A stretch of DNA of 64,000 nt from Bathynomus jamesi (GCA_023014485.1 JAJOZX010006165.1:180001-244000); one strand, 5' to 3'; counted from the first letter of the stretch, positions 10,146 to 19,998 are shown. Made by a program: numbers and translations. Notes: a model not told the origin generated them from the letters alone.

Positions 10146-10633
10146 ATGGACCCGAATACACTCCAAAGAGTAATGAAAAGTGACCGAATCACACGCTCCA
10201 AATTTATTGGCGTGTTTGCGAAGAATGAAATATTGAAATTGCCAACTACGAGAAACTGGTACGGGATTATCGTGAACACTGACATTGTGGGGGTGAGGGG
10301 ATTCATTGGTTTGCAATCTATTTTAAAAATAGGGAAAGAATGTACTGTTTTGATTCACTCGGCACTCAGCACTGGAATGACCCTGTGGTTGTACAATTTA
10401 TCGATAAGATACATGTTCTTTAGATTGTATGGAATCTATACAGTTTTCAAGGATATTTTAGCAACACGTGCGGTATGTACAGCATTTCATTTCTCTTGCA
10501 CATGTCACGTGGGAAAGGATTTATAAATTTTTTTACATTATTCCATTTGTGCGACACTGAAATGAATGATAAAACGGTATGCAGACAAATAAAAAAAAGG
10601 TTCCCATATGTTAGCACCCGCTGTATTGTGTAA
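10146..10633 (+). pseudogene. Polinton adenain-like cysteine protease, broken
   Basis: Maturation protease (C5-like fold). The N-terminal frame from ATG 10146 has the SDRITRSKFIGVFAKNE and IIVNTD blocks of Polinton PRO. A frameshift near 10285-10300 moves the rest to another frame. There HWFA (10304-10315, catalytic His), FDSLG (10349-10363, catalytic acid), a Gln at 10448-10450 and NTCGMY with the nucleophile Cys at 10469-10471 are in the right order and spacing. A TAG at 10421-10423 interrupts this second frame, which ends with TAA at 10631-10633. In the original frame the protein would look like an unrelated 126-aa ORF, so it is easy to miss. Confidence 0.83.
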
Positions 10634-10663
10634 AGGTGTATATCTATATTGTGTAAAGGTGTA
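10624..10663 (+). repeat. 17-bp direct repeat
   Basis: TATTGTGTAAAGGTGTA occurs at 10624-10640 and again at 10647-10663, overlapping the end of the protease gene. It is possibly a local duplication near the old Polinton right end. Confidence 0.7.
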
Positions 10664-11093
10664 TTTGTCGCCATTAAGACTTATTTAATGGACATTGGTT
10701 CCGCTTTGTACATGTTTTCTACCATTTAATAAATTAACTGAAAATACATTGTTTTGTTCTTAAACCCCACAAATACTTACATTACTTCTTCGATGACCTG
10801 GCATTTGTTGGACCGGATGTGAGCCAATACCTCGACCTCTGTATTCAGGTCGCTGGGTTGGCTGTGTTGGCTCCTTTCATTAGAACGAAAACTAGCTATA
10901 ATACGTTCAAGTTCCCTCTCGCTCCTTTAATGAGAAGTTAACATGATTAGTTCATGCTGAATCAAATAAAGTTACGTAAAATTAAATTAGTTTAATTAAA
11001 GAGATCCAATAAGGGAAAATCTCGACTAGGACGCCTGGCAAAGGGGAATAATTAAAAACTTATTTTTTTTCGCCAAAATACACAAAAAGGAAC

Positions 11094-11094
<1 letters not shown>
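10664..11094. other. intergenic, no gene recognised
   Basis: AT-rich with no coding signal. Any right terminal inverted repeat of the Polinton should lie here or shortly before, but no partner sequence was found on the left. Confidence 0.4.

Positions 11095-11121
<27 letters not shown>
11095..11121. repeat. (TA)n microsatellite
   Basis: Simple TA repeat at the left edge of the tandem SINE-like units. Confidence 0.95.
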
Positions 11122-11124
<3 letters not shown>

Positions 11125-11199
11125 GGGCCTCGACCTGTGGGCGGATATCCTTTCACGATATCCTGACAGGTTTCAAAAGTAAGCATCGGGTAATCTTAA

Positions 11200-11513
11200 A
11201 AGTTTTGGTAATTCTAAACCCTATCTGTACAACTTTCTGTAAATTTTTAAATTATAAAGAAATATACAAGTAAAACCATACCATATATATGTATGCCGAA
11301 ATAACCACGAAGGAAACAGAATGGGCAAAACAAGTACACTAATTTACAACTCAAAAGGAAGATTAGCTGGGTGTGCTAAGATATCGTCTGCCGACACCGG
11401 GTCTCGAACCCGGGCCCGCAGGCAATTCTTTAAAGTTTTTAGTATTTCTAAAATCCTACTGGGAGCTGTCTTTAAATTTTTAAGTTATCGAGAAATGTAC
11501 AGTTAAAACCACA

Positions 11514-11563
<50 letters not shown>

Positions 11564-11780
11564 AAATAAACATGAAAGAAACAGACTGGGAAAAAACAAG
11601 TACACTAATTCACAGCTCAAAAGGAAGATCAGCTGGGTGTACTAAGACATCGTCTGCCGACACCGGGTCTCGAACCCATGCCCGCAGGCAATTCTTAAAA
11701 GATTTTAATTTTTCTAAAATCCTACTGGTGAGCTGTGTTTAAATTTTTAAGTTATCGAGAAATGTACAATTAAAACCACA

Positions 11781-11834
<54 letters not shown>
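11200..11834. repeat. tandem repeat of about 266 bp with tRNA-like B box and (TA)n tails
   Basis: Two full units and one degenerate unit. GCCGACACCGGGTCTCGAAC occurs at about 11390 and again at about 11656. GGTCTCGAACC is the reverse complement of a Pol III B box (GGTTCGAGACC), so a tRNA-derived SINE on the minus strand is possible, but no clear A box was found. Each unit ends in a variable (TA)n tract, at 11515-11560 and 11784-11834. The upstream segment (11200-11300) matches only the AT-rich part of the unit. Confidence 0.55.
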
Positions 11835-11839
<5 letters not shown>

Positions 11840-12452
11840 GCGATGGCAAGGATCAGGCAGGTCAGGTTCAGCCTGACCTAACTTTAAAAGAAAAATAAAT
11901 TTAATTTCCTGGTCATCATGTAAAATTTAAATTTGTGTATTTCAACGATCTATTTATTATGGTCACTTTATTCCAGCAATATAAATTTTAGAATGCCGCA
12001 TTTTTTCCTTCTCTCCATGCGCCGCTTCTTTGGGCAAAGTCAGACTTGTTTTACGACGCCTGAGCGACCGAGCGCATTAAGCCACAAAGCCAGGTCAGGC
12101 ATCATTTCCGATGCCTTGCATCTCATTTATGAAAAAATGAAACTTTTATGAAATTTTATGTAATTTAAAATCAACATTAGTATAGCATCTGTCAAAACAA
12201 TCAGATAAGTATATAATTTTGTCAATCTATTTTTTCAAAGAAGAGAAAAGCTAGTTTTTCAGTTTACAAGTCAGGCATATTTCTAAGTGCCTAACATTAC
12301 GCTGGATACCAAATCTCATCCTCAGAGAGCTGTTTGAGTGAAAATAGAGATATGTGGCAACTATGAATTGCGCATGGCTTTCCTCATTGTCAGTTACCTC
12401 AGGGGATCGTGTCGTATTCGTTTCAATGCATTTGAATTTTTTTCTTTTGTGC

Positions 12453-12454
<2 letters not shown>

Positions 12455-12490
<36 letters not shown>
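12455..12490 (+). repeat. (TG)n microsatellite
   Basis: Uninterrupted TG repeat inside the hAT remnant. Confidence 0.95.
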
Positions 12491-12494
<4 letters not shown>

Positions 12495-12659
12495 TCTTTT
12501 TTTACTCGACCTTAGATACCCATTTACATTGAAGTACATTTATATAGATCCTGATTTTACTGTCTGCAAAAATGTCAAAGAACTGCTAAAATAATGCGTT
12601 GACTGAGATTTAGAAAAAGCGTTTAACGAATCTGCAAAACTGTTTGGATTGATTTTAAC

Positions 12660-12881
12660 TATACAGCGAGCAGTGCATCCACAGAGAGAAGTTTTTCAAC
12701 ATTAAATCGAATTAAGACGTATCTAAGGAACAGAACTGGTCAGGGAAGACTAGTATGTTTAGCAAGAATTGCAATAGAGAAAGAAATTGTGGTTTCCCTG
12801 GAGAGGCAAAAGATTCTACATGACAAGGTCATCGAAGAATTTGCATTGAAACCGAGGAGGTTGGAGTTTATGTATAAATGA
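12660..12881 (+). pseudogene. hAT transposase C-terminal dimerisation domain fragment
   Basis: A 73-codon open frame ending at TGA 12879-12881 reads ASTERSFSTLNRIKTYLRN and a QGRLVCLARIAIEKEI block. This is the hATC dimerisation motif (S-x-E-R-x-F-S-x-L-x-x-I-K-x-x-L-R). The upstream catalytic region is lost or unrecognisable. A frame at 11933-12151 inside the element shows no transposase motif. Confidence 0.8.
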
Positions 12882-13322
12882 CTCATGGTAGATTAAATAT
12901 GATGAGGACATTCTCTAAGGATATAATAAAATACAAGTTATTATAATTATTAAACAATTTATCGATTTAGTAGGCTTTAAGTAATTTTTGAAAACAAAAG
13001 CAAAATTATTTAAAAAACAAAATTTACATATTCATTAATATGAATTCTATTGAAGTCATATCAAGCCCATAATGCTTGTGCCTGACCTATGTGAAAAGTC
13101 AGGCGTCGCCCCTGATATATATATATATATATGAATAGAGACAGGGCCTTTGGGCAGACAGCATTTCACTTTGTTTAATTACGGCTTTTTGTAAATTATT
13201 TAACACAATGAAATGTTATATATAGACCGTGAATAAAGCTCTAACTAGTTTTTCAAAACGCATTTATTATGGCCTGTTATAAGTTAACACTGAATGAACC
13301 GCAGTATAAAATCACAAATTAA

Positions 13323-13517
13323 TTACATCTCTGCAAAGTCGTTAGCGGGAAAATCGTTCTCGCCGCCACAAATTTCTTTCAAAGTCTGCGTTGAGAGAAG
13401 TTCATTCTGGTCTACAGCGTTGAAAATGTAAATTGTAGAGAACGATGGGACATCCTCGTTTTCAAACAATTCGGGAGAGTTGTAGAGCTGGCTCATGGAG
13501 AGGTATTTCAAAAGCAC
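13323..13517 (-). CDS. possible small intronless gene, 64 aa, unknown
   Basis: Minus-strand frame from ATG 13517 to the stop at 13323, with no domain recognised. It has acidic Asn/Asp/Glu stretches and no membrane segment or signal peptide. What singles it out is the context. A TATAAAAG-type box lies about 50 bp upstream (minus strand of 13566-13575). CCAAT boxes on the same strand lie near 13627, 13718 and 13842. An AATAAA lies downstream near 13262-13267. The candidate 3' UTR holds TGTGAT (about 13310) and, past that AATAAA, AGCTTTA (about 13234), which resemble K and Brd boxes of insect Notch-target genes. The frame is short enough to be chance, so I am not confident it is a gene. Confidence 0.25.
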   Translation of the reverse strand: MLLKYLSMSQLYNSPELFENEDVPSFSTIYIFNAVDQNELLSTQTLKEICGGENDFPANDFAEM

Positions 13518-13565
13518 TGCTCCAAAAACAACGACGGAATTGAGGCTCTGAGATGAAAGTGCCCC

Positions 13566-13725
13566 CTTTTATAAATGGGGCTCGTAATTGTGAACATCAT
13601 ACAATACCCGATTCGTGAGCTTCCCATTGGCTATCAGTGAATTTTGGGCAGGGCTTAATGCATAGGCCCGCCTAGCCTCCAACTAGAGGTTCTTGGATCT
13701 GCCCAACAGGGTTGTGATTGGCTGC
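13566..13725 (-). promoter_or_regulatory. candidate minus-strand TATA/CCAAT promoter
   Basis: The plus strand reads CCCCTTTTATAAATGGGG, giving a TATAAAAG box on the minus strand. ATTGGCT occurs on the plus strand (CCAAT on the minus strand) at about 13624 and 13716. The spacing to the ATG at 13517 is compatible with a Pol II promoter. There is no experimental support. Confidence 0.35.
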
Positions 13726-13875
13726 CCCGTGAAATCTGGGGTGTGTCAGATATACCCATTTGTAGAGAGAGAGAAACGCGCTGTTTTTGATCCTGCTTTC
13801 TGGGACGGGCGAGTTGGTGGGAGATTTGATCGAATGATAGGCAACCAATTATATGAGGTGCTTAACGAGGTTGGA

Positions 13876-14499
13876 AAAATTTATTTCCTCTGAAAATAAA
13901 ACCAGAATTTGGAAGGTAATGTAGTAGTTACTTTTCCTTCATTTATATATTCTTGATTTTACTTTACTTTCTATTCATTTTCTCTTTATCCTTCATCGTT
14001 CTCTCTACACTCTTTTCACTCGCTTTCGCTTTACTTTATAAATACGGTAGACGTGACCGAGTTGAGGCGCCATTATAATTCGAACAATGCAAAGGAAACC
14101 GGGGAGGGTAATTATACTCTGATTACACTTCACTGACTTTTATTAATGTTATTAATGCCGAACCGCTTTTTGATAAACCGGGTAATGCGAAGGGGGAACT
14201 AACGTTAACATTTTAACCGAAGAGAAAGACAAAAGAATATTCTAAATTTACAATTACATCTTAACACGCAAAAACAACAACTTACTAAGCCCAAGGCCAT
14301 CCGATGACTGGCGGGCATTTCTACCAAGCCTCTAGCCTGTGTTAAGGCGTTGCCAACTCGTATTTCTATATTTTTTTTAGAAACAAACCATTATTTATCG
14401 TAATTACATTTATTAAATATTACTATCTTCTTTACTAATTTCTTATAACCAAAACATTTATTTCCTCTGAAAATAAAACTTCAGAATTTGGAAGGTAAT
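13876..14499 (+). repeat. pair of about 45-bp direct repeats, 576 bp apart
   Basis: TTTATTTCCTCTGAAAATAA and the following CAGAATTTGGAAGGTAAT occur at 13876-13920 and again at 14452-14499 with a 2-bp indel. They are too long for a target duplication and could be the ends of a small LTR-like or duplicated unit. Nothing coding was recognised between them. Confidence 0.7.
13921..14451. other. intergenic between direct repeats, no gene recognised
   Basis: AT-rich sequence without a convincing frame. The only structure seen is the flanking repeat pair. Confidence 0.4.
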
Positions 14500-14837
14500 T
14501 TCCAAACCATTAACCATGAATGGAAAAGGAAAAACCACCAACGCGCAAAGTTCTACAGCCCGTCGAGACAATTCCCGTACTGTAAAACTTTATAGGGGTC
14601 CCAGATTTCGCGTACGATACAATAAATAAATTTTAAAAATTGACCGAGATCCGTGGTGGATGCAGGTCATTAAGCCGAAGTTTATCTAGCGTCTTCATCA
14701 AACTCACAATTTCAGAACGCTGTTTAATATATATATATATATATTTATATCCTTCGATTGTTCAGCTAATTACTTCGTTTAATTAGGAAATGTTTAGGAT
14801 GGATTTTGTTTATACCGCCATACCTTCTCTCCATTTC

Positions 14838-15022
14838 CCTCAAGCTTTACACTCCCCTTTAGACCTACTTTTAACGGGATAGATACAAGTGAGAGAGAGA
14901 GAGAGAGCGATATTTTTACATATATAGGCCCACCTATGCTTTCGAGGGCTTCGGCCCGAATTGTTCATTCTAGCGAAGGTCAAGCTTTACACTCCACCTT
15001 AGACCTACTTTTTAACGGGGAT
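14838..15022. repeat. minisatellite-like units left of the mariner
   Basis: The block AAGCTTTACACTCC..CTTTAGACCTACTTTT..AACGGG is present at about 14840 and again at about 14983, with (GA)n and TATATAGGCCCACC between. The same block recurs right of the mariner at about 16688-16808, so the mariner landed inside this repeat. Confidence 0.7.
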
Positions 15023-15059
15023 ATATATATATATATCTATATATATATATATATATATA

Positions 15060-16668
15060 CAGGGTGTCCCCAAAAAACTATATACTCTTTATAGCATCAT
15101 ATATTTTATAATTTAAAAAAAAAAAAAATATATTGTTATATCAATTGCCAATGAAAGGTAAATTAGTAATCTAAGTGATCAAAATGTTATAGTAAGTTGT
15201 TTGCATATAAAATTTAATTAACTACGCCAAGTGCTCAAAATGTTCTCCGGCAGCATGAATGCACTTTTGAATGCGTCGACTAAACCTGGCCTTGTTTTAT
15301 CAAAGGCCTTGTAATGGCGAAGCCTATGGACCGAACGTAGTCTAGTCACTCACTAGCTTGCTTCGAACTTAGCCTACGCACTCATTCCACGATGCAAACT
15401 CTACAGCATTCAACTTTATTCAGTTCAGCAAAAGAACCCATGTTGCGTGAACGGTTGACACTGGAGCAACGAAAGTGTGTTTTGAAATGGTATTGGAAAT
15501 TTGAGAATGTGTCCGAAGTCCAGCGGCAATGGATCCGGGAATTTGGTACAAAGCCACCGATACGTCTCGCCATTACAAGCATCCGTGACAAGTTTGAGGC
15601 AGAGGGATCTGCTCAAGATATGCACAAGCGAAGATCTGGACGACGCAAATCAAGTGCGAGTGATGAAAACTCTGTTTTAGTGTTGCAAAAATTTAATCGA
15701 TCACCACAGAAATCAGTTAGGCAATGCGCCCGTGAGACCGGAATCAGCAAATCAGGTGTTCACCGGATTTTAAAGTCGGCAAAATGGAAGAGCTACATTC
15801 CAAGTCTGTTACACGCCATGACTGAAAATGACCCTGATCGCAGACTCGAATTTTGTGAAGGGTTTCAGTCAATGGAAGCCGAAGACGTACAGTTTGCCAA
15901 CAAAATCGTGTGGTCTGATGAAGCTACCTTCAAGCTGAATGGCACAGTAAATCGACATAACTGCAGGTACTGGTTACTTGATAATCCACACGTTTATGTG
16001 GATAAACATGTTAATTTACCAGGATTAACAGCATGGTATGGTTTATCATCCAGGGGGTTTGGTTGGACCATTTTTCTTTAATGGGACAGTTACCGGTGCC
16101 GCATATCTCGACATGCTGCGGACAGAAATTATACCTGCAGTTGGGAAGTTGTTTGGAAACGACGACTTTTACTTTCAACAAGATGGAGCCCCCCCTCATT
16201 ATCATTGCGATGTCAGAAGGTACCTCGATGAAACGTTGCCTAACCGTTGGATAGGACGAAGAGGAAGCGTTGAGTATCCTCCACGTTCACCGGACTTGAC
16301 TCCGCTTGATTTTTACTTGTGGGGCTACCTGAAGGATGCAGTTTATGGTACAAGACCTGCAACACTCGAACACCTTAAGGATGCAATTAGGGAAAAGTGC
16401 GGGACCATCACAGCATCCACATTAGTCCATGTCTGCGAATCAGTTAGTCGAGGCATTCAAAAGTGCATTCATGCCGCCGGAGAACATTTTGAGCACTTGG
16501 GGTAGTTAATTAAATTTTATATGCAAACAACTCGCTATAACATTTTGATCACTTAGATTACTAATTTACCTTTCATTGGCAATTGCTATAACAATATATT
16601 GTTTGTTTTTTTCAAATTATAAAATATATGATGCTATAAAGAATATATAGTTTTTTTTGGGACACCTG
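15060..16668 (+). mobile_element. Tc1/mariner DD41D element, long inverted repeats
   Basis: The ends read CAGGGTGTCCC and, inverted, CCAGGTGTCCC. Similarity of the two arms runs from 15060 to about 15286 and from about 16443 to 16668, roughly 226 bp. The element sits in (TA)n, as expected for a TA-targeting element. It carries one transposase gene with a single frameshift. Confidence 0.9.
15392..16505 (+). pseudogene. DD41D mariner transposase with one frameshift
   Basis: The N-terminal helix-turn-helix region reads [20 protein letters not shown], and a second HTH has [18 protein letters not shown]. The catalytic domain has Asp in VWSDEATF, Asp in FQQDGAPPH and a third Asp in SPDLTPLDF. Between the second and third Asp I count 41 residues, the DD41D pattern. 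The frame changes at a G5 run (16053-16057), so residues before and after it lie in different frames; a one-base indel there explains the break. The last about 20 codons lie inside the right inverted repeat. The relative at 23881-24957 is intact. Confidence 0.9.
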
Positions 16669-16687
16669 GTATATATATATAAGAGAG

Positions 16688-16808
16688 AGAGAGAGTTCGC
16701 ACATATATAGGCTCACCTTTGCTTTCGTTGGATTCGGTCCGAATTGTTAATTCTGGCGAAGGCCAATCTTTACACTCCACCTTAGACCTATTTTTTAAAG
16801 GGGAAATA
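16688..16808. repeat. minisatellite-like unit right of the mariner
   Basis: Matches the unit at 14888-15020: (GA)n, a TATATAGG..CACC segment, CCGAATTGTT, and CTTTACACTCCACCTTAGAC. It confirms the mariner inserted within this repeat. Confidence 0.75.
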
Positions 16809-16843
16809 TATATATATATATAATATATATATATATAATAATA

Positions 16844-16875
<32 letters not shown>

Positions 16876-16919
16876 ATATATATATATATATACACATATA
16901 TATACACACACATATATAT

Positions 16920-16978
<59 letters not shown>

Positions 16979-16982
16979 TATA
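16806..16982. repeat. (TA)n/(CA)n microsatellite
   Basis: Mixed TA and CACACA tracts leading straight into the LTR-like array. Long Tyr/Ile/Cys/Val frames here are artefacts of the repeat. Confidence 0.95.
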
Positions 16983-19835
16983 TGTTAAACACAGACCGTG
17001 CATGGAACAAGGAACTCTTCTGGGAAAATTAAATCCACTATAGTCCGAGTAAGTAATGGTAAATGACAAATACCATAGTTTTTTTCCTTTTTCATGATTT
17101 TAGCCCGACGTGGGCAACGGGTCTCTCGCAAAGAGATCCCATAAATATAGCTTCCCTCACCAGCTATCTGCAAAGCAGACAGGATCCAGCTTTGGGACGT
17201 GGATCTAGGGTTTAAAGCAAGCCTAGATCCCTACACTCAGAACCTCTATATAAGTAAAAGACTCGTTGCATTCACGTCGTGTTGAATAAATCAAAGAAAA
17301 AGGGGGTAACTATTGTATTTTTAGCCAAAAAAACCAAAACTTAAACCTCAACCGGGACATTGAGCGTCCACTTTTCAAGGCACGAAACACGTCCGTTTAG
17401 TATACACAAACTCAGAATGGTTCCCTGAGAACATTATATGTTAAACACAGACCGTGCATGGAACAAGGAACTCTTCTGGGAAAATTAAATCCACTATAGT
17501 CCGAATAAGTAATGGTAAATGACAAATACCATAGTTTTTTTCCTTTTTCATGATTTTAGCCCGACGTGGGCAACGGGTCTCTCGCAAAGAGATCCCATAA
17601 ATATAGCTTCCCTCACCAGCTATCTGCAAAGCAGACAGGATCCAGCTTTGGGACGTGGATCTAGGGTTTAAAGCAAGCCTAGATCCCTACACTCAGAACC
17701 TCTATATAAGTAAAAGACTCGTTGCATTCACGTCGTGTTGAATAAATCAAAGAAAAAGGGGGTAACTATTGTATTTTTAGCCAAAAAAAACCAAAACTTA
17801 AACCTCAACCGGGACATTGAGCGTCCACTTTTCAAGGAACGAAACACGTCCGTTTAGTATACACAAACTCAGAATGGTTCCCTGAGAACATTATATGTTA
17901 AACACAGACCGTGCATGGAACAAGGAACTCTTCTGGGAAAATTAAATCCACTATAGTCCGAATAAGTAATGGTAAATGACAAATACCATAGTTTTTTTCC
18001 TTTTTCATGATTTTAGCACGACGTGGGCAACGGGTCTCTCGCAAAGAGATCCCATAAATATAGCTTCCCTCACCAGCTATCTGCAAGCAGACAGGATCCA
18101 GCTTTGGGACGTGGATCTAGGGTTTAAAGCAAGCCTAGATCCCTACACTCAGAACCTCTATATAAGTAAAAGACTCGTTGCATTCACGTCGTGTTGAATA
18201 AATCAAAGAAAAAGGGGGTAACTATTGTATTTTTAGCCAAAAAAACCAAAACTTAAACCTCAACCGGGTCATTTACCATTACTTATTCGGACTATAGTGG
18301 ATTTAATTTTCCCAGAAGAGTTCCTTGTTCCAAAACTTAAACCTCAACCGGGACATTGAGCGTCCACTTTTCAAGGCACGAAACACGTCCGTTTAGTATA
18401 CACAAACTCAGAATGGTTCCCTGAGAACATTATATGTTAAACACAGACCGTGCATGGAACAAGGAACTCTTCTGGGAAAATTAAATCCACTATAGTCCGA
18501 ATAAGTAATGGTAAATGACAAATACCATAGTTTTTTTCCTTTTTCATGATTTTAGCACGACGTGGGCAACGGGTCTCTCGCAAAGAGATCCCATAAATAT
18601 AGCTTCCCTCACCAGCTATCTGCAAAGCAGACAGGATCCAGCTTTGGGACGTGGATCTAGGGTTTAAAGCAAGCCTAGATCCCTACACTCAGAACCTCTA
18701 TATAAGTAAAAGACTCGTTGCATTCACGTCGTGTTGAATAAATCAAAGAAAAAGGGGGTAACTATTGTATTTTTAGCCAAAAAAACCAAAACTTAAACCT
18801 CAACCGGGTCATTTACCATTACTTATTCGGACTATAGTGGATTTAATTTTCCCAGAAGAGTTCCTTGTTCCATGCACGGTCTGTGTTTAACATATAATGT
18901 TCTCAGGGAACCATTCTGAGTTTGTGTATACTAAACGGACGTGTTTCGTGCCTTGAAAAGTGGACGCTCAATGTCCCGGTTGAGGTTTAAGTTTTGTTTT
19001 TTTTGGCTAAAAATACAATAGTTACCCCCTTTTTCTTTGATTTATTCAACACGACGTGAATGCAACGAGTCTTTTACTTATATAGAGGTTCTGAGTGTAG
19101 GGATCTAGGCTTGCTTTAAACCCTAGATCCACGTCCCAAAGCTGGATCCTGTCTGCTTTGCAGATAGCTGGTGAGGGAAGCTATATTTATGGGATCTCTT
19201 TGCGAGAGACCCGTTGCCCACGTCGGGCTAAAATCATGAAAAAGGAAAAAAACTATGGTATTTGTCATTTACCATTACTTATTCGGACTATAGTGGATTT
19301 AATTTTCCCAGAAGAGTTCCTTGTTCCATGCACGGTCTGTGTTTAACATATAATGTTCTCAGGGAACCATTCTGAGTTTGTGTATACTAAACGGACGTGT
19401 TTCGTGCCTTGAAAAGTGGACGCTCAATGTCCCGGTTGAGGTTTAAGTTTTGGTTTTTTTGGCTAAAAATACAATAGTTACCCCCTTTTCTTTGATTTAT
19501 TCAACACGACGTGAATGCAACGAGTCTTTTACTTATATAGAGGTTCTGAGTGTAGGGATCTAGGCTTGCTTTAAACCCTAGATCCACGTCCCAAAGCTGG
19601 ATCCTGTCTGCTTTGCAGATAGCTGGTGAGGGAAGCTATTTATGGGATCTCTTTGCGAGAGACCCGTTGCCCACGTCGGGCTAAAATCATGAAAAAGGAA
19701 AAAAACTATGGTATTTGTCATTACCATTACTTATTCGGACTATAGTGGATTTAATTTTCCCAGAAGAGTTCCTTGTTCCATGCACGGTCTGTGTTTAACA
19801 TATAATGTTCTCAGGGAACCATTCTGAGTTTGTGT

Positions 19836-19838
<3 letters not shown>
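16983..19838. repeat. palindromic array of about 451-bp LTR-like units
   Basis: Forward units start with TGTTAAACACAGACC at 16983, 17439, 17896 and 18435 and end in CTGAGAACA. Every junction is TTATA. Unit 3 is 82 bp longer because of a short inverted insert at about 18268-18349. At about 18808 the array turns over: inverted units run 18809-18892 (partial), 18898-19348, 19354-19800 and 19806-19838 (partial), again with TATAA between. Units are nearly identical. Each has a TATA box (CCTCTATATAAG), AATAAA about 40 bp later and TGTT..AACA termini, as an LTR would. No internal retrotransposon genes are present. A 62-codon frame repeats in each unit but has no independent support as a gene. Confidence 0.85.
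17691..17765 (+). promoter_or_regulatory. LTR-like core promoter and poly(A) signal in array unit
   Basis: Shown for unit 2; the other full units carry the same. TATATAAG is followed about 25-30 bp later by ACTCGTTGCATTCA, a plausible start region, and by GAATAAATC. The arrangement TATA, start, AATAAA within 50 bp resembles the U3-R border of a retrotransposon LTR. This is inference. Confidence 0.45.
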
Positions 19839-19874
<36 letters not shown>

Positions 19875-19933
19875 TATACACATACACATATATAAATATA
19901 CACATATAAATACACATATATATATACACACAC

Positions 19934-19994
<61 letters not shown>

Positions 19995-19998
19995 TATG
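19836..19998. repeat. (TA)n/(CA)n microsatellite
   Basis: Mirror of the microsatellite on the left of the array; the partial last unit runs straight into it. Confidence 0.95.

Larger units (their letters stand above)
3723..10750. mobile_element. decayed Polinton/Maverick (adintovirus-like) element
   Basis: Seven or eight genes in a typical Polinton arrangement: polymerase leftward, then packaging ATPase, two small conserved proteins, integrase, penton, pVI-like, major capsid protein and protease rightward with short spacers. Nearly every gene has frameshifts or stops, so this is an old insertion. Terminal inverted repeats were not found. The left side is truncated by a transposase fragment and the right boundary, somewhere past 10633, is a guess. 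Confidence 0.88.
11835..13114 (+). mobile_element. hAT transposon remnant inserted in (TA)n
   Basis: The left end CAGAGGCGATGGC and the right end, reading inward CAGGGGCGACGCC, are inverted copies with a shared GGTCAGG a little further in. Both flanks are ATATATAT, an 8-bp duplication consistent with hAT but uninformative because the target is a TA tract. The 1,280-bp element keeps only the C-terminal part of a transposase (12660-12881). Another short inverted pair, CAGGTCAGG near the left and CCTGACCT near the right end, strengthens the boundaries. Confidence 0.75.

Noticed and set aside
11380..11420. A tRNA gene on the minus strand
   Set aside because: Only a B-box-like word is present; no A box and no cloverleaf could be drawn.
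16634..17069. Minus-strand Tyr/Ile/Cys/Val-rich open frames
   Set aside because: They are translations of TA/CA microsatellite sequence.
16985..19346. A 62-aa frame repeated identically five times
   Set aside because: It recurs only because the 451-bp unit recurs. It crosses no recognisable domain and could be an LTR reading frame.
16983..19838. Regularly spaced repeats as a CRISPR array
   Set aside because: Units are 451 bp with 5-bp constant spacers and an inverted half; the genome is eukaryotic.
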